Below, piece by piece: positions 1-6,498 of a stretch of 13,663 bases of DNA. This stretch comes from Pseudomonadota bacterium (GTDB lineage Bacteria > Pseudomonadota > Alphaproteobacteria > Rhizobiales > Rhizobiaceae), in the NCBI GenBank assembly GCA_023390055.1, contig JAEWDP010000035.1, positions 1-13,663 of the forward strand. The letters run 5' to 3'. The position numbers and the translations under genes were made by a program. The notes beneath the pieces were generated by a model. It was not told where the DNA came from and made no database searches. It saw nothing but the letters and a program-made list of their open reading frames with translations. The stretch's first letter is position 1, and the number at the start of each line of letters is the position of its first letter.

Positions 1-780
1 AACCTCGCCGGTATGGACATCAAGAATGATGGCACCTGCAGCTTCCGCCCGATAGGAGCGCATTGCATTTTCGACGACGTCGCGGACGATGCTCTGGACG
101 CGCAGGTCGATCGACAACCGCACGGGCTCCAGTGGCATATTGCCTGTCATTCCCGCTTCCATGAGATCCGCAAGACCGAGACTGTCAATATAGCGTTCCA
201 TACCCGCCAGACCGCGATTGTCCACGTTGACGTGTCCAAGGATGTGGGAAGCAGTCGGTCCACCAGGATAGAAGCGTCGTTTCTCTGGCCGAAAGCCAAT
301 TCCAGGTATCCCAAGCGCCAGGATATCGGCCTGCTGTCGCGGCGTGAGTTGCCGTTTCAGCCACTGGAATGCCGTTTTCGACCGCAGCTTGCGGTGAGCT
401 TCATTCCAGTCAAGATCAGGTAGAACCGTTGCGAGCTTCTCGACGGCTTCGTCAGCATCCACGATCCGGATCGGCTCTGCATAGAGGGACACCATGTTGA
501 GATCGGTGGCAAGTAGCTTGCCATTGCGGTCAAGAATGTCCGGGCGAGATGCAGGTGGTGCAATAACGTGGATGGAGCCGGTCGTCTCGGGAACGACCAG
601 GCCATACTGGACAAGCCTCGCCCCCATCACCAGAAATACGGCGGCCACAACGACCATGATCAAACCAAGCCTGTGTCGGCCAACACGGCCATTGCAGCCC
701 GCAATGTCACCAACGCCACGGCCACGTCCTTTAACACGCAGGTGCGCACGGCTCTTGCGCCTGAAGATACGAGAAATCAT
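1..780 (-). CDS. ftsI: Class B penicillin-binding protein (FtsI/PBP3 family), C-terminus cut by window edge
   Basis: Only the first 260 residues are present; the frame is open through base 1. A basic cytoplasmic N-terminus (1-37) is followed by one membrane segment (about 38-62). The PBP dimer domain then shows RPDILDRNGKLLA (79-91), the RRFYPGGPTASHILGHVN block (168-185) and GLAGMERYID (190-199). LSIDLRVQ (222-229) opens the transpeptidase domain. The catalytic SxxK, SxN and KTG motifs would lie beyond the edge, so activity cannot be judged. The family crosslinks septal peptidoglycan in the periplasm with FtsW. ATG at 780 is preceded by AAGGAG about 11 nt upstream. The genes upstream are not rsmH/ftsL of the division cluster, so this may be the second FtsI paralogue (PBP3b-like) that Rhizobiaceae carry; that is inference. 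Family call is firm; the paralogue assignment is not. Confidence 0.9.
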   Translation of the reverse strand, partial: MISRIFRRKSRAHLRVKGRGRGVGDIAGCNGRVGRHRLGLIMVVVAAVFLVMGARLVQYGLVVPETTGSIHVIAPPASRPDILDRNGKLLATDLNMVSLYAEPIRIVDADEAVEKLATVLPDLDWNEAHRKLRSKTAFQWLKRQLTPRQQADILALGIPGIGFRPEKRRFYPGGPTASHILGHVNVDNRGLAGMERYIDSLGLADLMEAGMTGNMPLEPVRLSIDLRVQSIVRDVVENAMRSYRAEAAGAIILDVHTGEV

Positions 781-1303
781 TGAAGGCTGCTCTCCTTGCC
801 GCTGCGGCCAGTTTCACAGGTCACCTCATGCTGGTGTTGCAGGAAATCTGATCGTTAACGCAATTTATGTTGCATTAATGCCTTACTTAATGCTTAATGG
901 CGCTTCATAAGAGGAAAAGGAGCTTCGGGTATGCGCTGTGACAATCATGGATGTACGCACTCCAGGAGCCCAAAGATTATAATGTGAAACAAAAGGCGTG
1001 TGGGAAAGTGTCGTCAACGACCGCCGGAGGAAAATCACCCCGGAAACCTCAAGGCCGATGACGAAAGGGTCCCACGCCATGCATGCCGCCGGTTTTCGAG
1101 GTCTGCCATGAATTGACAGTCCAGATCTTTCATCCCCCGAAGGATCTCCCGGCGCGTTGATCACCATTTGCGCGGATGGAATTCCAGACGTTGGCAAATG
1201 CACTTGTGAAACTGCCCTGCCGTGTCCGAGCACGTTGTGCCGGTACGGTTTCTTACCGGCAAAAACAGCAATTTCCAGAACACTCTCAACAACGAGACCA
1301 ACC
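781..1303. other. 523-bp intergenic region between divergent cell-wall genes
   Basis: No convincing gene is seen. An AT-rich stretch at about 850-900 holds several TTAA boxes: TTAATGC at 875-881 and 887-893, TTAATGG at 894-900, and a 10-bp palindrome GCATTAATGC at 872-881. A very short frame with a good ribosome site lies at 931-987. An inverted repeat GCCGGTA/TACCGGC (1239-1245 and 1254-1260) sits 44 bp before the L,D-transpeptidase start. It has an 8-nt loop and no T-run, so it is more likely an operator or leader structure than a terminator. No clear -35/-10 pair was found for either divergent gene. Confidence 0.5.
931..987 (+). CDS. Possible 18-residue leader peptide or small protein (weak)
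   Basis: The short frame encodes MRCDNHGCTHSRSPKIIM and then TGA. Its only support is a strong ribosome-binding site: AAAAGGAG ends 8 nt before the ATG. Two Cys and two His fall within the first ten residues, which could be chance. It lies upstream of, and in the same direction as, the L,D-transpeptidase gene but more than 300 bp away. No family is recognised. It may well be a random frame. Confidence 0.15.
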   Translation: MRCDNHGCTHSRSPKIIM

Positions 1304-2005
1304 ATGACATTTACAAGAACGGCTGTCGGTCGTCGTGCGTTTCTCAACTCTGTGGGTCTTGCAGCGGCAGCATTTGCAACAGGCTGCGCAACAAAGTCGC
1401 CACCAGCACCTGCCCCGCTCACCCCAACGCCTGTGGCGGAGCCTCCCGAAAAAGTAATTCCGGACAGTGCACGGCTGATGTATCGTGCCATGCCGGAAGA
1501 ACGTTTTCCCATTCCAGCTGTCGATCTCAGCAAGCTTGAACCACGGTATTATCGTCAGATCGTCGACTACCCGACACCCGAAAAGCCCGGTACGGTGATC
1601 GTCAATACCACCGAACGCTACCTTTACCACATCCAGCCAGGAGGCACCGCCATGCGATACGGCGTCGGCATTGGCAGGAGCGGCTTTGACTGGTCTGGCA
1701 GGGCTCACATTGCCTACAAGCGTGAATGGCCGGTATGGACACCCCCGTCAGACATGATTGCGCGCCAGCCACAACTGGAAAGGTGGCGCGATGGGCAGCC
1801 ACCAGGCATCACGAACCCCCTGGGGGCCAGAGCCCTCTATATCCATCAGGGCAATCGTGACACCTTGTACCGTCTCCATGGAACGGGAGAGGTGCACACG
1901 ATCGGAAAGGCGATCTCTTCTGGGTGCGTTCGCCTGCTGCACCAGGACATAATCGATCTTCATGATCGCGTGCGTTCCGGCTCGACAATCATCGTGACGG
2001 CATGA
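1304..2005 (+). CDS. L,D-transpeptidase (YkuD domain), Tat-type lipoprotein signal
   Basis: This 233-residue exported enzyme should form 3-3 (L,D) crosslinks in peptidoglycan or attach proteins to it. The N-terminus has a twin-arginine motif GRRAFLNS (9-16), a hydrophobic stretch and a lipobox-like ATGC with Cys28. A Pro/Ala-rich linker (32-48) follows. The YkuD domain covers roughly 96-232. It carries the conserved LHGTGE (191-196), His198 and the catalytic SGCVRL (206-211), with nucleophile Cys208. The frame is open upstream to 1157, but the signal peptide makes ATG 1304 the likely start even though its ribosome site is weak. Polar growth in Rhizobiales is known to depend heavily on L,D-crosslinks. 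Divergent placement beside a class B PBP suggests a cell-wall locus. Family call is certain; the exact role (crosslinking or protein anchoring) is open. Confidence 0.93.
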   Translation: MTFTRTAVGRRAFLNSVGLAAAAFATGCATKSPPAPAPLTPTPVAEPPEKVIPDSARLMYRAMPEERFPIPAVDLSKLEPRYYRQIVDYPTPEKPGTVIVNTTERYLYHIQPGGTAMRYGVGIGRSGFDWSGRAHIAYKREWPVWTPPSDMIARQPQLERWRDGQPPGITNPLGARALYIHQGNRDTLYRLHGTGEVHTIGKAISSGCVRLLHQDIIDLHDRVRSGSTIIVTA

Positions 2006-2024
2006 CTGCAGCCATGGTCGAAGT

Positions 2025-2053
2025 TGTCGATCCGGCAAGCGGACGTATCGACA
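2025..2053. terminator. Stem-loop between convergent genes, possible terminator
   Basis: Arms TGTCGAT (2025-2031) and ATCGACA (2047-2053) pair perfectly. They are extended by CCG/CGG (2032-2034 and 2040-2042) around a 5-nt loop, with a 4-nt bulge. It starts 20 nt after the L,D-transpeptidase stop, in the 140-bp gap facing the oppositely oriented MarR gene. There is no T-run, so factor-independent termination is doubtful. A second 16-bp palindrome-like stretch (2116-2131, 7 of 8 pairs) lies just before the MarR stop. Confidence 0.3.
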
Positions 2054-2145
2054 GCTGCGATCAGCGGGATCATCTCTCTTGACTGCCTGCGAAGATCACC
2101 TCTCGCCGTGTAATGACGCGGACGTCGGCGTTCAAGTGCCACATT

Positions 2146-2601
2146 TTATGGTCGATCGAATTTCGCGATGCGCTCGATGAGCTCTCCTGACGCGATGAGC
2201 CTGGATTGTTCGGAGGGGCTCAACGTTTCCTCCATCGCGCGCAGCAACCATCGTTCTCGTGCAGACCGGCTATCGGCAAGGACGCGGTTTCCACGTTCGG
2301 ACAGGCTTATCCATATTTTTCTCCCGTCGGCTGCATCTCGGGATCGCTCGATCAGCCCGCCAGATTCAAGTTCCCTCAGCAGAGCCGCAACATTGGCCGA
2401 GGAGATGTTTTCGGCGCAAGCCAGCATCGTCGGGGTCGCCCTGCCCCCAAGTCGGTCGACCAGGCTGATGATCAGCATTTTCGACCAGGACAAGGCATCA
2501 TTTCGAGCTTCCCGTCGAAGCCGTCTCGCCAGCATGGTCAGACGCGAGCGCAGTTCGGCAATGTCGTTCGAACTCACCGCGCTTTCTGTGTCGACTGCCA
2601 T
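2146..2601 (-). CDS. MarR-family transcriptional regulator
   Basis: A 151-residue protein of normal MarR length with a winged helix-turn-helix in its centre. Visible features are the helix segment around LACAENISSANVAALLRELE, then GGLIERSRD and the wing ADGRKIWISLSERG. The wing keeps the D-x-R core followed by a strand that is typical of the family. Long helices at both ends would form the dimer interface. ATG 2601 is preferred; an in-frame GTG at 2610 would add three residues, and both have weak ribosome sites. The gene overlaps the end of the upstream aldolase gene by 28 bp, so the two are probably translated from one mRNA. The natural target is the 32-bp palindrome on the aldolase promoter, making this a probable autoregulated repressor. 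The ligand is unknown; a sugar-acid or keto-acid substrate of the aldolase is a reasonable guess. Confidence 0.88.
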   Translation of the reverse strand: MAVDTESAVSSNDIAELRSRLTMLARRLRREARNDALSWSKMLIISLVDRLGGRATPTMLACAENISSANVAALLRELESGGLIERSRDAADGRKIWISLSERGNRVLADSRSARERWLLRAMEETLSPSEQSRLIASGELIERIAKFDRP

Positions 2602-3365
2602 TTTGCCCACTCATTTCTTTGAGCGACTGCCGCCTCGCGAACATGTGCAATGTCGCTACCGGCGACAACCAGATTGAACCCGTCTTCGAACAATTGCTGC
2701 CACGAGCGGTCCTTGCGCGGGACGGTCGCGACAGGCTTTCCCGCTTTGGCGATTGCAGCAAAGGCCTTGTCGATCAGGGCAACGACTTCGGGCGCATTCG
2801 TCTGGCCGGGAAGGCCGATGCTGCCGGAAAGATCAGAGGGACCGATAAACACCGCATCGACGCCTGGCACGGCAGCCATCTCGGCTGCATTGTCGACACC
2901 GGCGACAGTTTCGACCTGGGGAATGATAAGCATCTGTTGATGGGCGTTCTCCAGGTAGTTCTCGACCAGGCCATATCGTGAAGCCCGTACAACTGTATTG
3001 GCATTGCCTCTCTTTCCGTATGGTGGATAAAGGCAGGCATCGACGATCGAGCGGGCCTCGTCGGCAGTTTCGACCATCGGCACGAGGAGCGCTTGCGCTC
3101 CTGCGTCTACCACGCGCTTCAGATGGATAGGATCACTTGACGCGACACGGACCATCGGCGTTGTGCCGGAGATTGCAACCGCCTGCATCATTGCTACCAG
3201 GTCCTGCAGATCTCCGGGCCCATGCTCCTGATCGATGAGGACAAAGTCGAGCCCTATGGCACCCAGAAGTTCCGCAACGATTGGCGAGCCGGAATGTATC
3301 CATGTCCCGAAACATCGGCGGTTTCCTGCAAGTTTCGCCTTCAATTCATTCTCGACCGGTTTCAT
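2574..3365 (-). CDS. HpcH/HpaI-family class II aldolase for 2-keto-3-deoxy acids
   Basis: The 263-residue TIM-barrel enzyme should reversibly split a 2-keto-3-deoxy (or 4-hydroxy-2-keto) acid into pyruvate and an aldehyde, using a divalent metal. Key residues by family comparison are the catalytic His48 in LIDQEHGP, Arg73 in MVRV, and the metal ligands Glu152 (IPQVETVAG) and Asp178 (FIGPSDLSGS). Length is as expected for HpaI, GarL and RhmA relatives. ATG 3365 has AAAGG six nt upstream. The sequence does not fix the substrate; 2-keto-3-deoxy-rhamnonate-, glucarate- and HpaI-type activities are all possible. It shares an mRNA with the MarR regulator behind it. The sugar-acid operon further right makes a sugar-derived keto acid attractive as substrate, but the two loci are separated by two unrelated genes. 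Confidence 0.9.
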   Translation of the reverse strand: MKPVENELKAKLAGNRRCFGTWIHSGSPIVAELLGAIGLDFVLIDQEHGPGDLQDLVAMMQAVAISGTTPMVRVASSDPIHLKRVVDAGAQALLVPMVETADEARSIVDACLYPPYGKRGNANTVVRASRYGLVENYLENAHQQMLIIPQVETVAGVDNAAEMAAVPGVDAVFIGPSDLSGSIGLPGQTNAPEVVALIDKAFAAIAKAGKPVATVPRKDRSWQQLFEDGFNLVVAGSDIAHVREAAVAQRNEWAKWQSTQKAR

Positions 3366-3386
3366 CAGGAGCCTTTCAGGTTGTTC

Positions 3387-3418
3387 GGTATTTACCTAAC
3401 ATATATTAGCTAAATACC
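3387..3418. promoter_or_regulatory. 32-bp near-perfect palindrome, probable MarR operator
   Basis: The element starts with GGTATTTA and ends with TAAATACC. Fourteen of sixteen base pairs match around the centre at 3402/3403, with internal half-sites CTAA and TTAG. It is AT-rich, as MarR-family operators often are. It lies 22-53 nt upstream of the aldolase start, across the spacer and -10 of the likely promoter, so a bound repressor would block RNA polymerase. The regulator is assigned by neighbourhood only. Confidence 0.7.
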
Positions 3419-3426
3419 ATTAACAA
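3398..3426 (-). promoter_or_regulatory. Likely sigma-70 promoter of the aldolase-MarR unit
   Basis: On the minus strand, TTGTTA (3426-3421) and TATGTT (3403-3398) are separated by 17 nt. The boxes match the consensus at four of six positions each. Transcription would begin around 3391, giving a leader of about 25 nt with the AAAGG ribosome site. The overlap with the 32-bp palindrome supports repression. Confidence 0.45.
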
Positions 3427-3615
3427 TTGTCGGGCAGTTTCAGTTTCACTGATATTGCAGCAGTCAGTTCGGAACGTGCGTGCGACCAGGAACGGCAGGT
3501 TTCCGCTCACGCTGCCTGGCTTCGAAAACGGCCCATGAGGGCGGATCGTCGGATGTATTCCAGAACATCCATGCACGCGAGCATGCTCAATCAACGGACC
3601 GGATAATCCATCCAC

Positions 3616-4197
3616 CTATTCGGCAGCGTTTCTCGTTTCGATCTCGAGTTCGTAGGAATAGCCATCAAGCATCTGGTATGCCTGCTCAATCGTGGCGATC
3701 TGAGCCTCCGCCTTGGTGATGGCATCGGTGATGGAGCCGCTACGCGCCCGCATCATGCTCCCCAGGAAATCCGTTTCGGGCCGTTTGCCGATGCGGTCCA
3801 GATGGTTGCGGATCCGCGCCCGGTGGCGTTCGAGTTCAAGGATATGGAAGCGGACATTGACAATCTTGTCGGTCAGCTTGCGTCGCATTGCCGAGACAGG
3901 ATCGAAGCTTCCTGGCTCGCGTTCATCGAGAATGAATTCATTGATCAGCGTTTCCAGGACGACCAGGCCCTCGAGGTCCTTCGTATCGGCAAGGGTCGGA
4001 TCATATCCCGTCTCGTCGAAAATCTTGCGGCGAACCGGATCCGAGAGGATCTCGTAGGACGTGTTCAACCTGGCGAACGTGTCCGTGTCGCCACCTGTGT
4101 CCGGATGGGCGTTCTTGGCGCGTTTGCGATACGCTGTCTTTATTTGTGCGGTACTTGCTTCACGCGCAACACCGAGGGTCTCGTATGGATCGATCAA
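3616..4197 (-). CDS. J-domain (DnaJ-type) protein, TTG start
   Basis: A 193-residue protein with an N-terminal J domain (residues 1-65): DPYETLGV at 3-10, the Hsp70-activating HPD at 31-33 and SYEILSDPVRRKIFDE at 47-62. The Gly/Phe region, zinc fingers and substrate-binding domain of true DnaJ are absent. The rest (about 75-185) is charged and mostly helical, with heptad-like stretches at about 110-135 and 158-180 that suggest a coiled coil. It probably recruits DnaK to a specific partner in the cytoplasm. The start codon is TTG, preceded by AGGTGG seven nt upstream. The next in-frame stop upstream lies about 50 nt away and no ATG intervenes, so TTG is well supported. The PAP2 gene lies 107 bp upstream on the same strand. 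The client is unknown. Confidence 0.85.
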   Translation of the reverse strand: MIDPYETLGVAREASTAQIKTAYRKRAKNAHPDTGGDTDTFARLNTSYEILSDPVRRKIFDETGYDPTLADTKDLEGLVVLETLINEFILDEREPGSFDPVSAMRRKLTDKIVNVRFHILELERHRARIRNHLDRIGKRPETDFLGSMMRARSGSITDAITKAEAQIATIEQAYQMLDGYSYELEIETRNAAE

Positions 4198-4243
4198 CGT
4201 GTCCCACCTGATTTCCGGCCAGCCCTTGTTCAGCCACCTGTCC

Positions 4244-4283
4244 TAGTGGTTGCCGACGCACTCCTCAAGGCGAAACACCACTA
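4244..4283. repeat. Inverted repeat between PAP2 and J-domain genes
   Basis: TAGTGGT (4244-4250) and ACCACTA (4277-4283) are perfect 7-bp arms around a 26-nt spacer, in the 107-bp gap downstream of the PAP2 stop. No T-run follows. It might be a weak terminator or nothing. Confidence 0.25.
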
Positions 4284-4304
4284 TCCACGACCGAGCGGCC
4301 AATC

Positions 4305-5012
4305 TCAACCCGGTGTCGGTGCGATGAAACGCCGTGCGATCATGAATGAGATCAACGCCCAGCTAGCACCGGCGCACCATCCGCCGACAACATCGGTCGG
4401 GTAGTGTACACCGAGATAGATCCTGCTCAAACCGATGATAAACGTCAGAAATACGGCAACACCAATCATATAAAGTCTCGTTGCACGGCTTTTTTGCACA
4501 CGCGCCAACAATGTTCCAAGCGTCAGATAGACGATTGCCGAAAGCATGGCATGACCGCTCGGAAAGCTGAGATCATGCACCTCCACCAGATGCGGAACGA
4601 GATCCGGTCGTGGTCGGGCAATGCCGATCTTCAAGGTTGCGCTCAATATCCAGCCCCCCAGCACCGACAGCAGCGTAAAGATGGCAAGCTCCCGGCGCCT
4701 GGCCAGGGCCAGATAGATTGTCACCATGACCGTCATCAGCGTCAGGACCGTTGTGCCGCCAAGAGCCGTTATGTCGCCCATGGCCTGCTGTACCCAGTAT
4801 GGGCCAATAGGGATCTTCGGTTCCTCAGGATTGCGAAGTAGAAGAAGCAGGCGCTCATCGAACCCGTGCGTCTCTCCCTCGATGATCTGCTCCGCCAACT
4901 GCACGAAGACAAAGATCCCGCCTGCCGCAATGGCGAGGATAATGAGCGTTGCGGGCTCGTACCCGCCGATCAGACGGACACTTCTTCTTGCAGCCTGCTT
5001 GAGGAATTTCAT
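4305..5012 (-). CDS. PAP2-superfamily membrane phosphatase
   Basis: A 235-residue inner-membrane protein with about five or six hydrophobic segments (near 21-40, 82-103, 108-127, 155-171, 180-196 and 208-227). The three acid-phosphatase motifs are complete: K-x6-RP as KIGIARPRP (128-136), PSGH (151-154) and SR-x5-H-x3-D from Ser196 through His203 to Asp207. It should therefore be active on a lipid phosphate, such as undecaprenyl pyrophosphate, phosphatidylglycerol phosphate or phosphatidate, on the periplasmic face. ATG 5012 has AGGAG 10 nt upstream. A longer frame begins with TTG at 5048 but lacks a ribosome site, so the shorter form is chosen. Undecaprenyl recycling would fit the cell-wall genes to the left, but nothing here fixes the substrate. 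Confidence 0.9.
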   Translation of the reverse strand: MKFLKQAARRSVRLIGGYEPATLIILAIAAGGIFVFVQLAEQIIEGETHGFDERLLLLLRNPEEPKIPIGPYWVQQAMGDITALGGTTVLTLMTVMVTIYLALARRRELAIFTLLSVLGGWILSATLKIGIARPRPDLVPHLVEVHDLSFPSGHAMLSAIVYLTLGTLLARVQKSRATRLYMIGVAVFLTFIIGLSRIYLGVHYPTDVVGGWCAGASWALISFMIARRFIAPTPG

Positions 5013-5307
5013 TCGTTTCCTGCTCCTGACAACCGCTTCATACCACAATCAGGGCCATCCCCTGGCTGATCGGCAAACGCAACGATCTTTGGCCAGTTCC
5101 GCGGCGGAGGATTGCCTCACACCCATTCCGGATCAAGCCTTGACGAATTGTAGCGAAAGGCGATTTCAGAATGATCAACATCTTTCACCGCCATATCAGC
5201 GGCTTTTCGAAGATTATCAACAAGATCAACTGCATTCGGGCAGGCCTGGACCACTTAAGGTCCATCGCCAAACCCTTAAGACCCGGACGGGCCCTGCTCT
5301 AAACCTC
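5013..5307. other. 295-bp intergenic region after the sugar operon
   Basis: It lies between the permease stop and the PAP2 start, which read the same way. The only structure seen is an inverted repeat CTTAAGG/CCTTAAG (5254-5260 and 5274-5280, 13-nt spacer) with an overlapping alternative GGACC/GGTCC hairpin (5248-5263), about 30 nt after the operon end. It could help end transcription, though no T-run is present. No gene and no convincing PAP2 promoter were found. Confidence 0.35.
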
Positions 5308-6498
5308 TCAGCGACGCTGGTTGTAGACGTCGACGCAGACAGCTCCAAGCAGGACCAGCCCCTTGATCACCTGCTGATAGTCGATACCAACGCCGAGAAT
5401 GGACATGCCATTGTTCATCACGCCCATGATGAAGGCACCGATGACGGCACCTGTCACCTTGCCGACACCACCATAGGCCGATGCACCTCCGATGAAGCAG
5501 GCAGCGATCACGTCCAGCTCGAAGCCGATACCGGCCTTCGGGGTCGCGGTATTGAGACGGGCGGCAAAAACGAGGCCGGCAAGGGCTGCAAGCACGCCCA
5601 TGTTGACGAAGGTGAAGAAGGTCAGTCGTGCAGTCTTGATGCCGGACAGCGCAGCCGCCCTCTCATTGCCACCGACGGCGTAGATCTGGCGTCCAAGGAT
5701 TGTGCGATTGGTGAAGAAGCCGTAGACGGCGATCAGGATTGCCATGATGATCAATACGTTCGGCATGCCGCGATGGGACGCGATCAGGAAGGCGATATAG
5801 CCGATGATGGCGAAGATGGCGATGTTCTTGCCGAGGAAGAAGCCGAACGGTTCGGTTTCCACATCGTGAGAAATGCGTCTCTCCCTGCTCTTGAAGTTCT
5901 GCCATACGAGAAGTGCCGCAAGCAGAAGCCCGAGGATGAGCGAGGTCGCATAAAGACCGCTCTCCAGGCGGAGGAACTCGGGAATATAGCCGGATGAAAG
6001 CTTCTGGAAGGTCGGGTGGAATGGCCCGATCGAACGACCACTCAAGACCGCGATCATCAATCCGCGAAAGACAAGCATGCCGGCCAGCGTGACGATGAAG
6101 GAAGGGATCTTGAAATAGGCGACCCAGAAGCCCTGTACCGCGCCGATCAGGCCGCCGAGGGCCAGGCAGAGGATGGCCGCCAGCACAAAGTTCATCTCAT
6201 ATTGCACCATCAAGACGGCAGCAACGGCCCCGACAAAACCGGCAACAGATCCGACGGACAGGTCAATATGCCCGGTCACGATGACCATCAGCATACCAAG
6301 CGCCATGATGACGATATAGCTGTTTTGCAAGATGATGTTTGTGAGGTTGAGCGGCTTTAAGACCACGCCGTCGGTCGCGATGGCAAAGAATATGACGATT
6401 GCAACCAGCGACATCAGCATGCCGTATTCACGCAGGTTCTCCTTCCAGAAACCCGCCCCGTTCTGCGGTTTGGCCATCGTGTTCTGCGCGTTGCTCAT
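5308..6498 (-). CDS. gguB: Sugar ABC transporter permease, GguB type
   Basis: A 396-residue membrane protein of the AraH/RbsC/XylH class with many hydrophobic segments. The block MALGMLMVIVTGHIDLSVGS (about 65-84) is typical of sugar ABC permeases, as are FIVTLAGMLVFRG and the C-terminal AACFIGGASAYGGVGKVTGA stretch. It forms the homodimeric channel through which sugar from ChvE is passed, powered by GguA. Its ATG overlaps the gguA stop in an ATGA, so translation is coupled; AAGGAGG lies in the gguA end as ribosome site. It is the last gene of the six-gene operon. In Agrobacterium the next gene is gguC, but here gguC has moved to the head of the operon. The match to GguB is by recollection of the family and gene order. 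Confidence 0.93.
   Translation of the reverse strand: MSNAQNTMAKPQNGAGFWKENLREYGMLMSLVAIVIFFAIATDGVVLKPLNLTNIILQNSYIVIMALGMLMVIVTGHIDLSVGSVAGFVGAVAAVLMVQYEMNFVLAAILCLALGGLIGAVQGFWVAYFKIPSFIVTLAGMLVFRGLMIAVLSGRSIGPFHPTFQKLSSGYIPEFLRLESGLYATSLILGLLLAALLVWQNFKSRERRISHDVETEPFGFFLGKNIAIFAIIGYIAFLIASHRGMPNVLIIMAILIAVYGFFTNRTILGRQIYAVGGNERAAALSGIKTARLTFFTFVNMGVLAALAGLVFAARLNTATPKAGIGFELDVIAACFIGGASAYGGVGKVTGAVIGAFIMGVMNNGMSILGVGIDYQQVIKGLVLLGAVCVDVYNQRR

Noticed and set aside
13..423. Rightward 136-codon frame at the left edge
   Set aside because: It is antisense to the truncated penicillin-binding protein, whose minus-strand reading frame is open from 780 to base 1 with clear family motifs.
1113..1118. 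TTGACA as a -35 box for the L,D-transpeptidase gene
   Set aside because: No acceptable -10 sequence is found 16-19 nt downstream.
1239..1260. Inverted repeat as an intrinsic terminator
   Set aside because: Neither strand has a T-run directly after the stem, and it lies upstream of a start codon rather than after a gene.
2116..2131. 16-bp palindrome-like stretch as a regulatory site
   Set aside because: It lies at the 3' ends of two convergent genes, has no loop for a hairpin and is GC-rich, so chance is likely.
4726..5997. Rightward open frame of 423 codons
   Set aside because: It runs antisense to the PAP2 and permease genes and across the spacer between them; the translation is low-complexity Asp/Gly/His-rich and shows no domain.
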